From assembly GCF_012641185.1 (NCBI RefSeq), contig NZ_JAAXLK010000022.1:1-46082 (forward strand): a stretch of DNA of 46,082 nt, given 5' to 3'. Origin of the DNA: Levilactobacillus tujiorum. GTDB lineage: Bacteria > Bacillota > Bacilli > Lactobacillales > Lactobacillaceae. Shown piece by piece: positions 29,545 to 39,496 of this stretch; position 1 is the first letter of the stretch, and each line of letters begins with the position of its first letter. The notes beneath the pieces are model-generated. The model was given only the letters and a program-made list of their open reading frames with translations. It had not been told where the DNA came from and ran no database searches. The position numbers were made by a program, and so were the translations under genes.

Positions 29545-29646
29545 CCTGCTTCCCCATTTCACCAGGCTAAAATAATTTCAGTTGCGTTCGTTCTCACTGT
29601 GTTAGTGATGTCATAACACTGTAATTTCATCAGAATTTAGACGCCT

Positions 29647-30651
29647 TTAAATAATAAAGCGCGCGGATTCTTTTTTACGATTAGCCCGGTGCCGCAAAAG
29701 CCAGATCAATATAGGCAGCACTAGTGGCATCTGATGAGCTAACTTCAAAACGGTGCGTTGCGTCCACGTGAATGCCTGTTTTGAAGGCAACGACTGCAGC
29801 TCAGATTGCCCTAAACGACTTTGCTTTAGCAAGCGGACGCATTCCATCACTGAAGATTCCGACTTAGCCAGTTTTACCAACAACATCAAAAACTGCTTGT
29901 ATACAAATTGGGTTACCAACTGGTCACTTACCCCCGCCACCAATAACCGCTCACGCACCACCGCCGCCATCAATCTATTCGTATCCGCAACTAGCTGGGC
30001 CCCGTATAGACTATGCGTGATTGACGTCGCAGAATTATTAACTTGATAAACGCCACCACTTACCAACCGAACGTCCCGTGCCTGACTTAAGACGTCCAAA
30101 TTAAACACCAAGTCTTCGCCAATCTTAACCTCGCTCAAGAAGCGGATATTATGCTCAACAATAAAGCGCCGATTATACAGCTTGGAGACCGGCCCCGAAT
30201 CAAAAACGCCATTTAAGTTTAACCCTAAGTTATCAGCAATTAACTCATCCCGTGTTCGCTTTTGATTTGCTTGGATTGCTTTCGAAAAAACAATCACTTC
30301 GGCGGTTTCTTGCCGAATTTCCCTCTCAATCTTTTCACAATTAATCACACAATCATCAGCATCCACAAACATAAGGTACTTTCCCTTGGCATTTTCGATG
30401 CCCATGTTACGAGCTGCTCCGGCCCCCGCATGAGCTTCCTGTAAGACTCGAATGGAAGGGCCTGGCTTATTTGCCAGTAAGACCGAGTTAATCCGCCGAA
30501 TCGTGTCATCCGTCGAGCCATCATCGACAATGATGATTTCAGAAGTCACATTGCGTAACTTTAACAAACTGCTAACTGCAGCGACGATGGTTGCTTGTGA
30601 ATTAAACGTCGGAATTATAAATGATAGTTCAATTTTATCGTCACTTTTCAT
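29647..30651 (-). CDS. Glycosyltransferase family 2
   Basis: A 334-residue GT-A fold transferase. The N-terminus shows LSFIIPTFNSQATI, the nucleotide-sugar motif VDDGSTDDT and the metal-binding DxD-type motif MFVDADDC; AGAGAARN marks the usual GT2 strand. The C-terminal third is helical and ends in a hydrophobic segment and basic tail (LVLPILIWLLRHRANRK), suggesting membrane association. It should add one sugar to the lipid-linked repeat unit at the cytoplasmic face; the sugar cannot be predicted. It overlaps the preceding gene by 11 bases. Confidence 0.85.
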   Translation of the reverse strand: MKSDDKIELSFIIPTFNSQATIVAAVSSLLKLRNVTSEIIIVDDGSTDDTIRRINSVLLANKPGPSIRVLQEAHAGAGAARNMGIENAKGKYLMFVDADDCVINCEKIEREIRQETAEVIVFSKAIQANQKRTRDELIADNLGLNLNGVFDSGPVSKLYNRRFIVEHNIRFLSEVKIGEDLVFNLDVLSQARDVRLVSGGVYQVNNSATSITHSLYGAQLVADTNRLMAAVVRERLLVAGVSDQLVTQFVYKQFLMLLVKLAKSESSVMECVRLLKQSRLGQSELQSLPSKQAFTWTQRTVLKLAHQMPLVLPILIWLLRHRANRKKESARFII

Positions 30652-31657
30652 TTTTCAATATTTCCTTCACTGTCCGATCATACGAAAATACTTTCGGATC
30701 ATACTGGTCACTAAAGCATTTAAAAGAGGCCTGCAGCCCCTTTTCTATTGCCCGCGTAACCTCCTGCTTATCCATCACATTAACCAAACTGACGCGTTCT
30801 GGAAACTGACGTAAGAGTTCGACTTGACCACCCACGTTGGGGGCGATAATAAAATCATTCGCCAGTAAGGCCTCAAGGTAGGTTATGCCAAAGGGCTCCG
30901 TTGGATTCAGTGAAATAAACACCTTGGCTCGTTTATAGTCATCCGCAATCACCCGATGATCCTTGGCCCCTTCGAAGATGACATCAGCACACTCCTGAGC
31001 GCTGGCCTGCAGCGCGCCTTGCTCCGGACCGTACCCGACAATGTGCAACTGGCAAGACGCCGACTTAATCGCCCCACTATAGGCTTCAATGATCCGATCC
31101 ACGTTCTTCGCTTTGACCAACCGTCCAACGTACAAGACTTCATCCCTTTTTGCTGATTGAGAAGCGTTCTCTACCAATGAGGCTATTTCGCTGTCCAATA
31201 AACCAATTCTAAAAACACCATCTATTTTTTGACCGTAAATCTCTTCATTAATTAAGCGGGTAAATTCAGAATTGGCTAGGAACTCCTGAAAACTTCTTCT
31301 TAACACCCTGTCAACCATGATCATTAACGCAAATTTAATCTTGGTGTAGCTGCGCAGATTGGTGAAGCCGTGGACTAAATGTATTTTGTGAACATGCTTA
31401 AATCCCACAAAAAACAAAGAATACCACAGCGAAGAGATGATCACATCGGGCTGCATTGTTCTAACAAAATGCCGGGCACGATGGATATCATGGGCTTCAA
31501 GGCCCTGATCGTTACAGGCCCTAAGACTCTTCCTATCCGTAAAAACTCGAACATCGTAGCCTAATGCGGTTAACTTTTTTGCTAAGTTCAGGGTAAAGAC
31601 CGCCACACCCCCACTCTCCATACTCGTGGGAAGTGGTCCCGCTAAAAAGATTTTCAT
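30641..31657 (-). CDS. Glycosyltransferase family 4
   Basis: A 338-residue GT-B fold retaining transferase. The N-terminal Gly-rich loop is MESGGVAVFTLNLAKKL; the C-terminal donor domain has EVLYVGRLVKAKN and the E-x7-E motif in EPFGITYLEALL. It probably acts in exopolysaccharide repeat-unit assembly. It starts with a GAGGG ribosome site 8 bases upstream of ATG, one base after the end of the preceding transferase, so the two genes are tightly coupled. Acceptor and donor are unknown. Confidence 0.88.
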   Translation of the reverse strand: MKIFLAGPLPTSMESGGVAVFTLNLAKKLTALGYDVRVFTDRKSLRACNDQGLEAHDIHRARHFVRTMQPDVIISSLWYSLFFVGFKHVHKIHLVHGFTNLRSYTKIKFALMIMVDRVLRRSFQEFLANSEFTRLINEEIYGQKIDGVFRIGLLDSEIASLVENASQSAKRDEVLYVGRLVKAKNVDRIIEAYSGAIKSASCQLHIVGYGPEQGALQASAQECADVIFEGAKDHRVIADDYKRAKVFISLNPTEPFGITYLEALLANDFIIAPNVGGQVELLRQFPERVSLVNVMDKQEVTRAIEKGLQASFKCFSDQYDPKVFSYDRTVKEILKNEK

Positions 31658-31658
31658 G

Positions 31659-32687
31659 TCATATGCCCTCTAAATAGTCTGAATATTTCTTCGCGGCAAG
31701 TCCCCAATCGTACTCCGCAATGACTTGCGAATTATCAAATAACGAGAACTTTAAGCCCTGCTCTACTATCTGCGTTAAAACGGCCGCCAACGCTTGATCC
31801 TTTTTGACCGTCACGAGCACCCCTAAGTTCTCCGTTACCACTTCTGCCAAGGCCCCCACCTGAAACCCGATCACCGGTAGGCCACTCTCAATCGCCTCAA
31901 CAACCGCAATTGATAAGTTCTCCATGACTGAGGTCGTTAAGAAGAAATCGTACGCCCCATACCTAATGTCATTTTTGAAGCCCTGCAGATGCACGTTGGA
32001 AAACGAACGTAATTTTTCGCATAGCGCTTGATCATGGGCAGCACCGTAAACGTCAATGGATAGCCGATTGACTAATCCCGGTGGCATCAGCTGCAAGACC
32101 TTTAGTAGATGGCCAAACTTTCGCTGATCAATTCCACCCACCATCAGCACGTGATACTGCGCCTTATTCTTTTCGATACCACCCGTAATCGCATGTTTTT
32201 CTTTTAACTCGACACCGTTTCGAATCACATAACTCTGGGCATTAAACTTTTGGGTCACGTGCTTCATCCAGTCAGAAATACTAATTGTTACGGCACTATT
32301 GTAGATTGTGACCGCATACTGTGGCATAAACCAGGCCGCTTTCACGATTCCTAGACGACCGGTATAAAATGCCCCCACTGGCCAAAAGCTGTGATAAGTA
32401 TGCAAATACCGGAGGGGTACCAACCTGAAGAAAAAGCCCAGATGATCGTCTGAATAACCGACATACGCCGACGACCCTGCAGTTTTCGCACGTATTTTCC
32501 TGATCATTTCCGTTTTCCCTGAACACTGATGAACAGTCGCCGCTGAATTCACCGCGCCCACCACATGCAGTGTGTACACGTCCACCGCAATGCCCCTGTT
32601 CGTCCATTCATTGATCAGCGAGAAGGTTGCCGAGGCCGCGCCGGTATACCCATCTCCATAATTTTTGGTCAGTACGATGATCTTCAT
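31659..32687 (-). CDS. Glycosyltransferase family 4
   Basis: A second GT-B transferase of 342 residues, starting MKIIVLTKNYGDGYTGAASA. The donor domain shows VLMVGGIDQRKFGHLLK and an E-x7-E motif in TSVMENLSIAVVEAIESGLP. The start is set at ATG 32687, which overlaps the wzy stop (TGATG) and has GGGGGAG at a good distance; a TTG one codon earlier is less likely. The order after wzy fits a repeat-unit biosynthesis role. Sugar specificity is unknown. Confidence 0.87.
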   Translation of the reverse strand: MKIIVLTKNYGDGYTGAASATFSLINEWTNRGIAVDVYTLHVVGAVNSAATVHQCSGKTEMIRKIRAKTAGSSAYVGYSDDHLGFFFRLVPLRYLHTYHSFWPVGAFYTGRLGIVKAAWFMPQYAVTIYNSAVTISISDWMKHVTQKFNAQSYVIRNGVELKEKHAITGGIEKNKAQYHVLMVGGIDQRKFGHLLKVLQLMPPGLVNRLSIDVYGAAHDQALCEKLRSFSNVHLQGFKNDIRYGAYDFFLTTSVMENLSIAVVEAIESGLPVIGFQVGALAEVVTENLGVLVTVKKDQALAAVLTQIVEQGLKFSLFDNSQVIAEYDWGLAAKKYSDYLEGI

Positions 32688-33994
32688 CAAATCTCCCCCT
32701 TCTCAAAACGGTCATTTTTCATCGCTAACGACCACATCACAAAGATCAGTCTAAAGTTCGCTAAATCGAGGAAAAACATTGGAATAACCACCAACGACAC
32801 CACCACCCAACCAGGGACTCGTTTAATCACACCATTAAAGATCCCTATGGTGTAGAGCACCAGGCCAACTATCCCCGTATCTAATAACAGTTGGACAACT
32901 GAATTATGCGTTGGAATCGGGAGCAAATGTAACTCGCTTGCTAGGCCATTACCAAGTATTGGACGCTGTTCAATGTAGCTCAATGCCGATCGCCAAACTA
33001 ATACGCGACTATCACTCGTCACATTAGAATCAATCGTCAGCGTGCGATCTCTTCCAAATAAGGCCAGCACGCCATCAAATACATCATTGATGGCACTTAC
33101 AAAGGTCGTCTTAAACAATAAGCCGACTGCCGCAAACACCACTAATAGAAGCAACATGACGCTGGTCCCTAGGAGGTGTTCCTTCTTAAATACCTTTTCA
33201 TAAAAGACATAAAATAATAAGAACATCGCGACCACAATGACTGACGTTCTGGATAACGAGATGAGCGCCCCCAGCAAATAGAGCCAATACTGCCAATGCC
33301 AGGTAAAGGCGCGTTTATCTTTGAACTCTATCAAAATTCTGATGACGAGCACCAGTAGAAAGAATGCCATCATCTTATTGGGATCTGAAAAAAAAGCACT
33401 GATCCGCGACTCGGTTGTGTCACTGAAGACGCTAACGGCGAGTAACCGGCCGCTGTCGACATTGGTGATAGTGGTCTTGGTTTGAACCAGATACATCACT
33501 AACGCCTGCAAACTCACCAACCCACAGAATTTATCAAGCCATTTAATTAGGCTCCCTCGGTTAACCCGCAACTGATAGAAGAACAGTCCGGTTAACAAAG
33601 CCAAAGCGTACCGACTAAGTTCAAGCAGCATATTCGATAAGTAGCTATCTCTGGCTAAGTAAAAATAGCCCATTTGCAAAAAGAGATATAGAAAAAATGG
33701 GATGATCAGTAGCATTTTTGAATTAACGACTAGTTTCCCTTTACGCATGATCAAAAGCATACACGACACAATCAACACGACATCGGATAGCTTCAAGCCA
33801 CCAATCGAAACGCCAAAAAAGGCAAATGACCAGATATATAATTTGAACAACCAAGTATCCAGATTATTTGATTTTTGAATGGTCAAAATAATCGAAAAAA
33901 ACATGACGGCAGCAAATAGTCCAATTGATTTTGCATACATTATTGGTAACGCAACGTAAGCCAAGCTTCCTAAGAAAAACATCGTCTTATTCAA
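32687..33994 (-). CDS. Exopolysaccharide repeat-unit polymerase (Wzy-like)
   Basis: A 435-residue protein with about 11-12 membrane segments and one larger extracytoplasmic loop. The segment SYIEQRPILGNGLASELHLLPIPTHNS, read in parts as ERPILGNGL-like and PTHN, is the hallmark of O-antigen ligase/Wzy families (G-x-G...HN). It should join flipped repeat units into the polymer. The TTG start has only a weak ribosome site; an ATG four codons later is an alternative. Sequence similarity among Wzy proteins is low, so the call rests on topology, the motif and context. Confidence 0.82.
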   Translation of the reverse strand: MNKTMFFLGSLAYVALPIMYAKSIGLFAAVMFFSIILTIQKSNNLDTWLFKLYIWSFAFFGVSIGGLKLSDVVLIVSCMLLIMRKGKLVVNSKMLLIIPFFLYLFLQMGYFYLARDSYLSNMLLELSRYALALLTGLFFYQLRVNRGSLIKWLDKFCGLVSLQALVMYLVQTKTTITNVDSGRLLAVSVFSDTTESRISAFFSDPNKMMAFFLLVLVIRILIEFKDKRAFTWHWQYWLYLLGALISLSRTSVIVVAMFLLFYVFYEKVFKKEHLLGTSVMLLLLVVFAAVGLLFKTTFVSAINDVFDGVLALFGRDRTLTIDSNVTSDSRVLVWRSALSYIEQRPILGNGLASELHLLPIPTHNSVVQLLLDTGIVGLVLYTIGIFNGVIKRVPGWVVVSLVVIPMFFLDLANFRLIFVMWSLAMKNDRFEKGEI

Positions 33995-34021
33995 AATAAT
34001 CTCAATCCCTTGAAAAACGCC

Positions 34022-34783
34022 CTAAACCACGTTTTGATGTTTAGCCAATCCGCTAATTGCGTAATAAACCATATTTTTACACGTTTGCATAATGGTTAAC
34101 TTTTCTTGTCGTCTCAGCAATTGCCAAGTCCACATTGCCGATTTCACCTTATTACCACTAATAGAATGTTTGTGAACCCGGTAAACCGCCGTCACTTCCG
34201 GCAAGAGCGTTGCCATAATCTTTCTTGAACGCAGGAGGTCTAACCACAGTGCGTAATCTTCATGATGGACCTGTTTAAACTGCCTGCCTCGTAGGACCTC
34301 GGTCTTAACGATCGACGTCAACATGGGAATCGAATTGGACCTTAATAAGTCGCTGTAGCCAACCCTGGAAGGAAGCCCGGTGATTGCCCTTAAAACATCC
34401 CCCTCTTCGTTAGCAATCCGATAATAACTATAAACTAAGGGGAGGTGTTCCCGTTCCATAAGGGTGACCTCTCGCTCCAGCTTGTCGCGATACCAGATAT
34501 CGTCAGCGTCAATAAAGGCAATATATTTTCCCTGGACCACCTTCAACCCGGCGTTTCTAGCGGCGCTGACGCCTAAATTCGTTCGCTGGTTAATAACTTT
34601 CAACCTGCGATCGTGCCGAAATTTTTCGATGACTTGTAAGGAATCATCGGTTGACCCATCGTTTACAACCACCAACTCCCAATGCTGATACGTTTGTTGC
34701 AACACCGACGCTATCGCTGACGCAACAAAGCGTGAGTCATTGAAAGTCGGCATAATCACACTAACTAGCGGTTCTGTCATCAT
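34022..34783 (-). CDS. Glycosyltransferase family 2
   Basis: A 253-residue GT-A transferase beginning (M)MTEPLVSVIMPTFNDSRF. It has LVVVNDGSTDDS and the DxD-type motif IAFIDADDIWYRDK, then VHHEDYALW, the ED-Y acceptor-site motif of family 2 enzymes that act on lipid-linked sugars. The ATG abuts the stop of the priming transferase, so it probably adds the second sugar, but this is an inference from order. Two adjacent ATG codons make the exact start uncertain by one residue. Confidence 0.87.
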   Translation of the reverse strand: MMTEPLVSVIMPTFNDSRFVASAIASVLQQTYQHWELVVVNDGSTDDSLQVIEKFRHDRRLKVINQRTNLGVSAARNAGLKVVQGKYIAFIDADDIWYRDKLEREVTLMEREHLPLVYSYYRIANEEGDVLRAITGLPSRVGYSDLLRSNSIPMLTSIVKTEVLRGRQFKQVHHEDYALWLDLLRSRKIMATLLPEVTAVYRVHKHSISGNKVKSAMWTWQLLRRQEKLTIMQTCKNMVYYAISGLAKHQNVV

Positions 34784-35470
34784 TTAACGTGCCCCATCCC
34801 CGGTAAAAATAACCCTGATCGTGCCAATTAGAATTTCAATCTCCAACTTAGCTGACATATGGGTGATATAAAAATTATCGAGTCTTGCCTTTTCCCCCGG
34901 ATCGAGATCATACCCACCATGAATCTGCGCATAACCCGTAATTCCCGGTTTGACCCGTAGTCGCTGCGGAAATTCCGCAAACTCATGACTGAATTTTTCG
35001 GTAAATTCGGGTCTTTCTGGACGCGGCCCGATCAAACTCATATCGCCCACAATGACGTTCCACAACTGCGGTAACTCGTCGATCCTCGTTCTGCGCATAA
35101 ACCGACCAACCGCCGTCACTCTTGAATCAGTCGCAGATGCCCAAACCGCCCCCGTTACTTTCTCGGCATCTTGTCTCATCGATCGCAATTTAATTAAGCA
35201 AAAGTCTTGTCCCAAGAACCCCACTCGCTGTTGAATATAAAAGATGGGCCCCTTCGACGTCGCCTTAATCAGAATCGCAAATAGTAAGATAATCGGCGAA
35301 CTCATTAGCAAACCGAAAACACCAAAGAAGAGATCCATTCCGCGCTTCAACGGCTGATACCAGGGCACTACCGGCTCACCAATCTTGCTGGTGAAGGTAC
35401 AGCCGACCTCTACGCCTGTCGTCAGCTGATTGGTTTTACTACCATACGCCGCATTTCTCATGTACCTCAT
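34784..35470 (-). CDS. Undecaprenyl-phosphate sugar-1-phosphate transferase (priming transferase)
   Basis: This 228-residue bacterial sugar transferase (WbaP/CpsE catalytic-core type) moves a sugar-1-phosphate to undecaprenyl phosphate and starts repeat-unit synthesis. It has the hairpin membrane segment (LKRGMDLFFGVFGLLMSSPI), then the conserved core FYIQQRVGFLGQDF, IKLRSMRQDAE, RRTRIDELPQLWNV, MSLIGPRPERPEF and RVKPGITGYAQIHG. The N-terminal CpsE-like domain is absent, as in short forms. The start overlaps the stop of the epimerase gene (ATGA). Confidence 0.93.
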   Translation of the reverse strand: MRYMRNAAYGSKTNQLTTGVEVGCTFTSKIGEPVVPWYQPLKRGMDLFFGVFGLLMSSPIILLFAILIKATSKGPIFYIQQRVGFLGQDFCLIKLRSMRQDAEKVTGAVWASATDSRVTAVGRFMRRTRIDELPQLWNVIVGDMSLIGPRPERPEFTEKFSHEFAEFPQRLRVKPGITGYAQIHGGYDLDPGEKARLDNFYITHMSAKLEIEILIGTIRVIFTGDGAR

Positions 35471-36399
35471 TCACTCCTAACTGAATTCCAGTATGCTTCT
35501 AGCCCTGCTTCTAGGGTCCACCGACTCTTAAACCCTAAGTCATTCAAGCGGGATACATCGGCCACGGACCGTTTAATATCGCCTGCTCGAGGCGCAAGAT
35601 AGTCAATTTTTAGCGTTCGCCGTGCAATCTTTTCGTACACCTGAATAACCTCTGCTAAGGAATTTTCCTGCCCATTAGCCACGTTAAATACCGTACTTAC
35701 GGTTGATTTTTCAACGATCATGATCATGGCGCGAACGACATCCTCGACGAAAATGAAGTCTCTGGTCTGCGTCCCATCCCCATACAGCTTAAATTGGCGG
35801 CCTTCCACCAAACAATTGGTGATGATTGACAGTACTCCAGAATATGGCGATTGCGGATTTTGTTTGGGCCCGTATACATTGAAAAACCGAACACAGACCG
35901 TCGGCAAATGGTACAGTTTTCCATAAGCAGCCATGTACCGATCCGCTAGAAACTTATCAATTGCGTAGGGACTCAGTGGCCGAATGGCTGAGCCTTCACC
36001 TTTCGGGACCTGGATGTCATCCCCATAAACAGCGGCCGATGAGGAAAATAAAATACGCTTTACTTTAATATGTTCCCTGCGAATAAACTCTAACGAATTT
36101 AGGATGGCTTCTGAATTGACTTGATGCGTTTCCCAAGGACGTTTAATCGAATCAGCAACACTCGCGATTGCCGCTAGAAAGTAGATATAATCAAATTTGC
36201 CGCGCTTCAGGAGTCCATGCATGAACTCATAATCGCAGACGCTTCGTTGATAAAATGTGACCTGCGCCATATCGGCAATATTGCTGAGCCGCCCCATCGA
36301 CAAATCATCAACAATGGTGACCTCGGCGCCCCGCTTGACCAAGCTATGGGCTAGATGAGAGCCAATAAAGCCTGCTCCGCCGGTAATTAACACTTTCAT
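35467..36399 (-). CDS. NAD-dependent nucleotide-sugar epimerase/dehydratase (GalE-like)
   Basis: An extended short-chain dehydrogenase/reductase of 310 residues. The NAD site is GGAGFIGSHLAHSL; SSSAAVYGDD supplies the catalytic Ser/Thr strand and YAIDKFLADRY the catalytic Tyr and Lys. It probably makes a nucleotide sugar for the exopolysaccharide, most likely by 4-epimerisation, though 4,6-dehydration cannot be excluded. The ATG follows an AAGGGA ribosome site. It sits between cpsB and the priming transferase in one operon. Confidence 0.88.
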   Translation of the reverse strand: MKVLITGGAGFIGSHLAHSLVKRGAEVTIVDDLSMGRLSNIADMAQVTFYQRSVCDYEFMHGLLKRGKFDYIYFLAAIASVADSIKRPWETHQVNSEAILNSLEFIRREHIKVKRILFSSSAAVYGDDIQVPKGEGSAIRPLSPYAIDKFLADRYMAAYGKLYHLPTVCVRFFNVYGPKQNPQSPYSGVLSIITNCLVEGRQFKLYGDGTQTRDFIFVEDVVRAMIMIVEKSTVSTVFNVANGQENSLAEVIQVYEKIARRTLKIDYLAPRAGDIKRSVADVSRLNDLGFKSRWTLEAGLEAYWNSVRSE

Positions 36400-36428
36400 G
36401 ACAAATCCCTTCTAATCGTATTAGCTGG

Positions 36429-37208
36429 TTAAAATAACCAGAACTTTCTCCTCTTTGCAGCCGAAATCTCCCTTAATTCTGGCATTGCGACATTTTCCCC
36501 ATTAATCATCGCTTTGGCATTTTCATTGAATTGCCGGGCCATGTTCTCACCAAACTGCCGCGCTAACTTGTCAAAGGCAGCTGCCATCAAAAAGCGGCGT
36601 CCTGCAAAATTGTGCGCATCGGAGGCGAGAACAAAGCCGAGATTAGAACGAATAATTTTTTCCGTTAACCGCTCGACGTCACCGCCGAAAACTCCGAGGT
36701 AACTGCTACTAGTCAGTTGTGTTAAGCAGCCCATTTTAACCAAATCGTACAGGCGTGCTGGATTTCTTTGAATGTCGTGATTTCTTTCGGGGTGCGCAAT
36801 GACCGGGGTAATGTTTCGCAATTTTAGCTCAAAGATGACGTTTTCCGTATATTCTGGAATCCCACTGTGCGGCAACTCCAGTAATAAGTAACGGTTGCCT
36901 TCATCCATAAACAGAATGTCATCCGCAGCCACTGCTTTTAATAAATCACCGGTTAAATGCACTTCCTGTCCAGGAAACACCGTCAATGGAATTTCCGCAT
37001 CATCTATTGCTGACTGGAGGGTCGTTGTTCTAGCAATGACGTCTTGCTTATGATTCAAATACCGACCATCCATATGATGCGGCGTGACTAAGATGTGCGA
37101 GATCCCCTGTTTGACGGCTACCCGAACCATGGTCAAAGACATCCCCAGGTCTTTGGAGCCATCGTCGACTCCCGGTAGGATATGACAATGTAGATCAATT
37201 AATCCCAT
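36429..37208 (-). CDS. cpsB: Tyrosine-protein phosphatase CpsB/Wzb (PHP family)
   Basis: A 259-residue metal-dependent phosphatase that removes phosphate from the tyrosine tail of the CpsD kinase and so sets capsule/exopolysaccharide length and amount. The metal ligands are visible: DLHCHILPGVDDGS at the N-terminus, VTPHH, the PGQEVHLTGD strand, AHPERN and ASDAHN. It overlaps the cpsD stop by one base (TAATG). Together with cpsC and cpsD it forms the phosphoregulatory module. Confidence 0.95.
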   Translation of the reverse strand: MGLIDLHCHILPGVDDGSKDLGMSLTMVRVAVKQGISHILVTPHHMDGRYLNHKQDVIARTTTLQSAIDDAEIPLTVFPGQEVHLTGDLLKAVAADDILFMDEGNRYLLLELPHSGIPEYTENVIFELKLRNITPVIAHPERNHDIQRNPARLYDLVKMGCLTQLTSSSYLGVFGGDVERLTEKIIRSNLGFVLASDAHNFAGRRFLMAAAFDKLARQFGENMARQFNENAKAMINGENVAMPELREISAAKRRKFWLF

Positions 37209-37960
37209 TACTTCTCATCAACTCCATAATGACCACCATAATAGTCGTCACCGTAATATCCCTTTGATTTCCGAACGGCTACTCGGTTCAAAATTGCCCC
37301 TAAAATGTTGGCATGCACGTTTTCCAGCAATCCTTTGGCCCGTCTAACCCCATTCTTATCAGCAATCCCCTGCGGTACCACCAAAATTGTGCCATCGGTT
37401 CTCGCTGCCAATAATTGGGCATCCGTTACGGTATTGACTGGCGGCGCATCAAAAATAATCAGGTCATACCGGTCACTCAGATCGTTGATTAATTGTAAGA
37501 TCCGGTCACTCCCTAGCAGATCGGCGGGATTTGGCGGCATGGGTCCGCTACTAATGACGTCCAGGTTATTCACAATCGTCGGTTGAATCACTTCAGAAAG
37601 CGCGATTGACTGTGCCAGATACGTCGTCAACCCCCTATGATTGCCAACATTAAAAGATTTGTGCACCGTGGGGCGGCGTAAATCTGCATCGACCAGAATC
37701 ACCTTTGTTCCCTGATCAGCCCACGTAATGGCCATGTTATTACTAATCGTGGACTTCCCCTCCGAGGGTTCAGAAGAAGTAAACAAGATTGACTTCAGCT
37801 GCTTACCTACAGAAGAAAATTGAATGTTGGTCCGAATCGTTTTAAATTGTTCCGCGGTCTGTCCTGTAGGATCGGTAAAGGCAACCAGACCAACGCCATA
37901 CTTTAGACTCGTGTTGTCTAATTTTTTCTTACGTCGCTTAAACCATGCCATAGTCGTCAC
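37208..37960 (-). CDS. cpsD: Bacterial tyrosine kinase CpsD/Wze
   Basis: The cytoplasmic autokinase that works with the membrane partner CpsC to control polymerisation. Walker A is SSEPSEGKST (about 62-71), A' is VDADLRRP and Walker B is LIIFDAPP. The last 20 residues are a tyrosine cluster (KGYYGDDYYGGHYG) with five tyrosines, the expected autophosphorylation site. The frame starts at GTG 37960, next to the cpsC stop; an ATG three codons later (MAWFKRRKKK) is equally plausible. Confidence 0.95.
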   Translation of the reverse strand: MTTMAWFKRRKKKLDNTSLKYGVGLVAFTDPTGQTAEQFKTIRTNIQFSSVGKQLKSILFTSSEPSEGKSTISNNMAITWADQGTKVILVDADLRRPTVHKSFNVGNHRGLTTYLAQSIALSEVIQPTIVNNLDVISSGPMPPNPADLLGSDRILQLINDLSDRYDLIIFDAPPVNTVTDAQLLAARTDGTILVVPQGIADKNGVRRAKGLLENVHANILGAILNRVAVRKSKGYYGDDYYGGHYGVDEK

Positions 37961-38758
37961 CTATACCCTTCTGCGATGATTACGAGGTTCAACGGCGCCC
38001 CGTCCATCCGTAATTAATACCTCAGACTCTGACCGATGGACTTGCCCCAGTTGCTTTTTAACGTCAGCCTGACTAATCTCATTGACGACGCCTAAGCTGG
38101 TCAGCCCCAATTCATCCCTTAACAGGTCTTCCGAGGTCACCGTTCGATCCGTGACTTCTCGAATGAACGCCAGCATGACGCCAAACAACACGCCGACTAG
38201 CAAACCAAGTAATAAGTTTAATGTCTTTCTAGGACTCACGACCTGATCACTGGGAACTGCTTGGGAGACAATGGAAACGTTATTGCCGCTCATGATTTTA
38301 ACCACTCTGGCTTTGAAGACTTCGGCTGTTTCATTAGCTATATCCGCTGCTGTGTTGGCATTTGTTGCCGTTGCAGTTAAGGAAAAGACCTGTGAATTAG
38401 CCTTGTTACTGATGCTCAGCGCCCCTTTAATCGCCGCCATAGATCCCGGATATCCTGGTTCATCCCTAACTGTCTGATTCACGGTTGATAATACAGTTGG
38501 GCTGGTAATAATATCTTTATACGTGCTAATCATCTGGACATCTGCTTGCACCTGTTGGAGCTGTGCGCCCTGATTCTCCGGTGACAACTTACGATTGACC
38601 AGAATCTCCGTCGTTGCTTCATACTTTGGCGTCATCACGAAGAAGGTCACGCAAGCAGCGGCTAACAAGAATAGGACTGCTGAAACGGCAATCATCTTCA
38701 AATGTTTGCGCAAAATACTCATAATCTGGATCAAGCTAATTGTCTGTTCTGACCCCAT
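37961..38758 (-). CDS. cpsC: Chain-length determinant / kinase activator CpsC/Wzz
   Basis: A 265-residue membrane protein of the Wzz family with two membrane segments: about 20-40 (VSAVLFLLAAACVTFFV) and about 180-200 (LLLGLLVGVLFGVML), the latter preceded by the proline-bearing SPRKTLN. The extracytoplasmic part between them sets chain length. Its C-terminal cytoplasmic tail normally activates CpsD; here it extends about 60 residues. The start is set at MGSEQTISLIQI because an upstream ATG run (MTSLKMNCEVEEN) reads poorly and lacks similarity, but no strong ribosome site decides this. It is the first gene of the operon. Confidence 0.9.
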   Translation of the reverse strand: MGSEQTISLIQIMSILRKHLKMIAVSAVLFLLAAACVTFFVMTPKYEATTEILVNRKLSPENQGAQLQQVQADVQMISTYKDIITSPTVLSTVNQTVRDEPGYPGSMAAIKGALSISNKANSQVFSLTATATNANTAADIANETAEVFKARVVKIMSGNNVSIVSQAVPSDQVVSPRKTLNLLLGLLVGVLFGVMLAFIREVTDRTVTSEDLLRDELGLTSLGVVNEISQADVKKQLGQVHRSESEVLITDGRGAVEPRNHRRRV

Positions 38759-39449
38759 ATTCTCTTCAACCTCACAATTCATTTTCAAGCTCGTCAAGAT
38801 ATTTCAAAATAGCGGTAATCTAAATACTATCGCCACAATTAATTGATGCAGTATCGGCAGTTCTTCAGTAGAATCTAGCTAACTTGTTAGATATGGCGAA
38901 TGGTAACTCTCTGGTTTTAAAGTACCTTTCTCCTGAACTGATTCGCTACGAGCGTTAATGGTATACAGCAAGAACGATATCGCCACTTATTATCTAACAC
39001 TGGTAAAGAGTGGATTACTAGATAATTGATCGATTTCTTGTCGTGTTGTCTGCGGTGGCGACGATCGGTTAAGATGATGACCGTTGTTCCTCGTTACAGC
39101 AGATAGTTTGGACTTGTGAACTTACAGTTTTCGGTGACTCTGAAGCTCTTATATTTAGAAAGTCTTGTATTTACGGCCCTTCCCTCTGGTTTAATTGCCC
39201 CTAAAAGTACTCCAAATGCTGACTTTTTGGCATCTTTTTAACCTAATATTTTAATCCACTTAACAAAAGTTACACATCCCGCAGTAACTTAGTACGCAAT
39301 AATTCATAATACTGTTCCACGGCTATATCCCTTCATCTTTATTACGAACTCAGATACTGCGAACTTCAGCATTATCCTACCAAAGCCACGTCACTAAGCA
39401 AGAAACGAGTTGATTCCTATATGTTCAAAGTACCCTACTGTGCGATAAA

Positions 39450-39483
39450 AAGAGGTCTAATTCGAAAGTGAATTAGGCCTCTT
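39450..39483 (-). terminator. Orphan terminator
   Basis: Stem AAGAGGTCTAATTC/GAATTAGGCCTCTT (39450-39463 with 39470-39483; one mismatch) is followed on the minus strand by a T run. No minus-strand gene lies upstream of it now, which suggests a gene was lost here. Confidence 0.6.
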
Positions 39484-39496
39484 AGTTAAGACTACG

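Noticed and set aside
38880-39000. Repeated GTTAGATA/TATCTAAC segments upstream of cpsC as an operator pair
   Set aside because: The arms are short, about 100 bases apart and in AT-rich sequence, so chance is likely.
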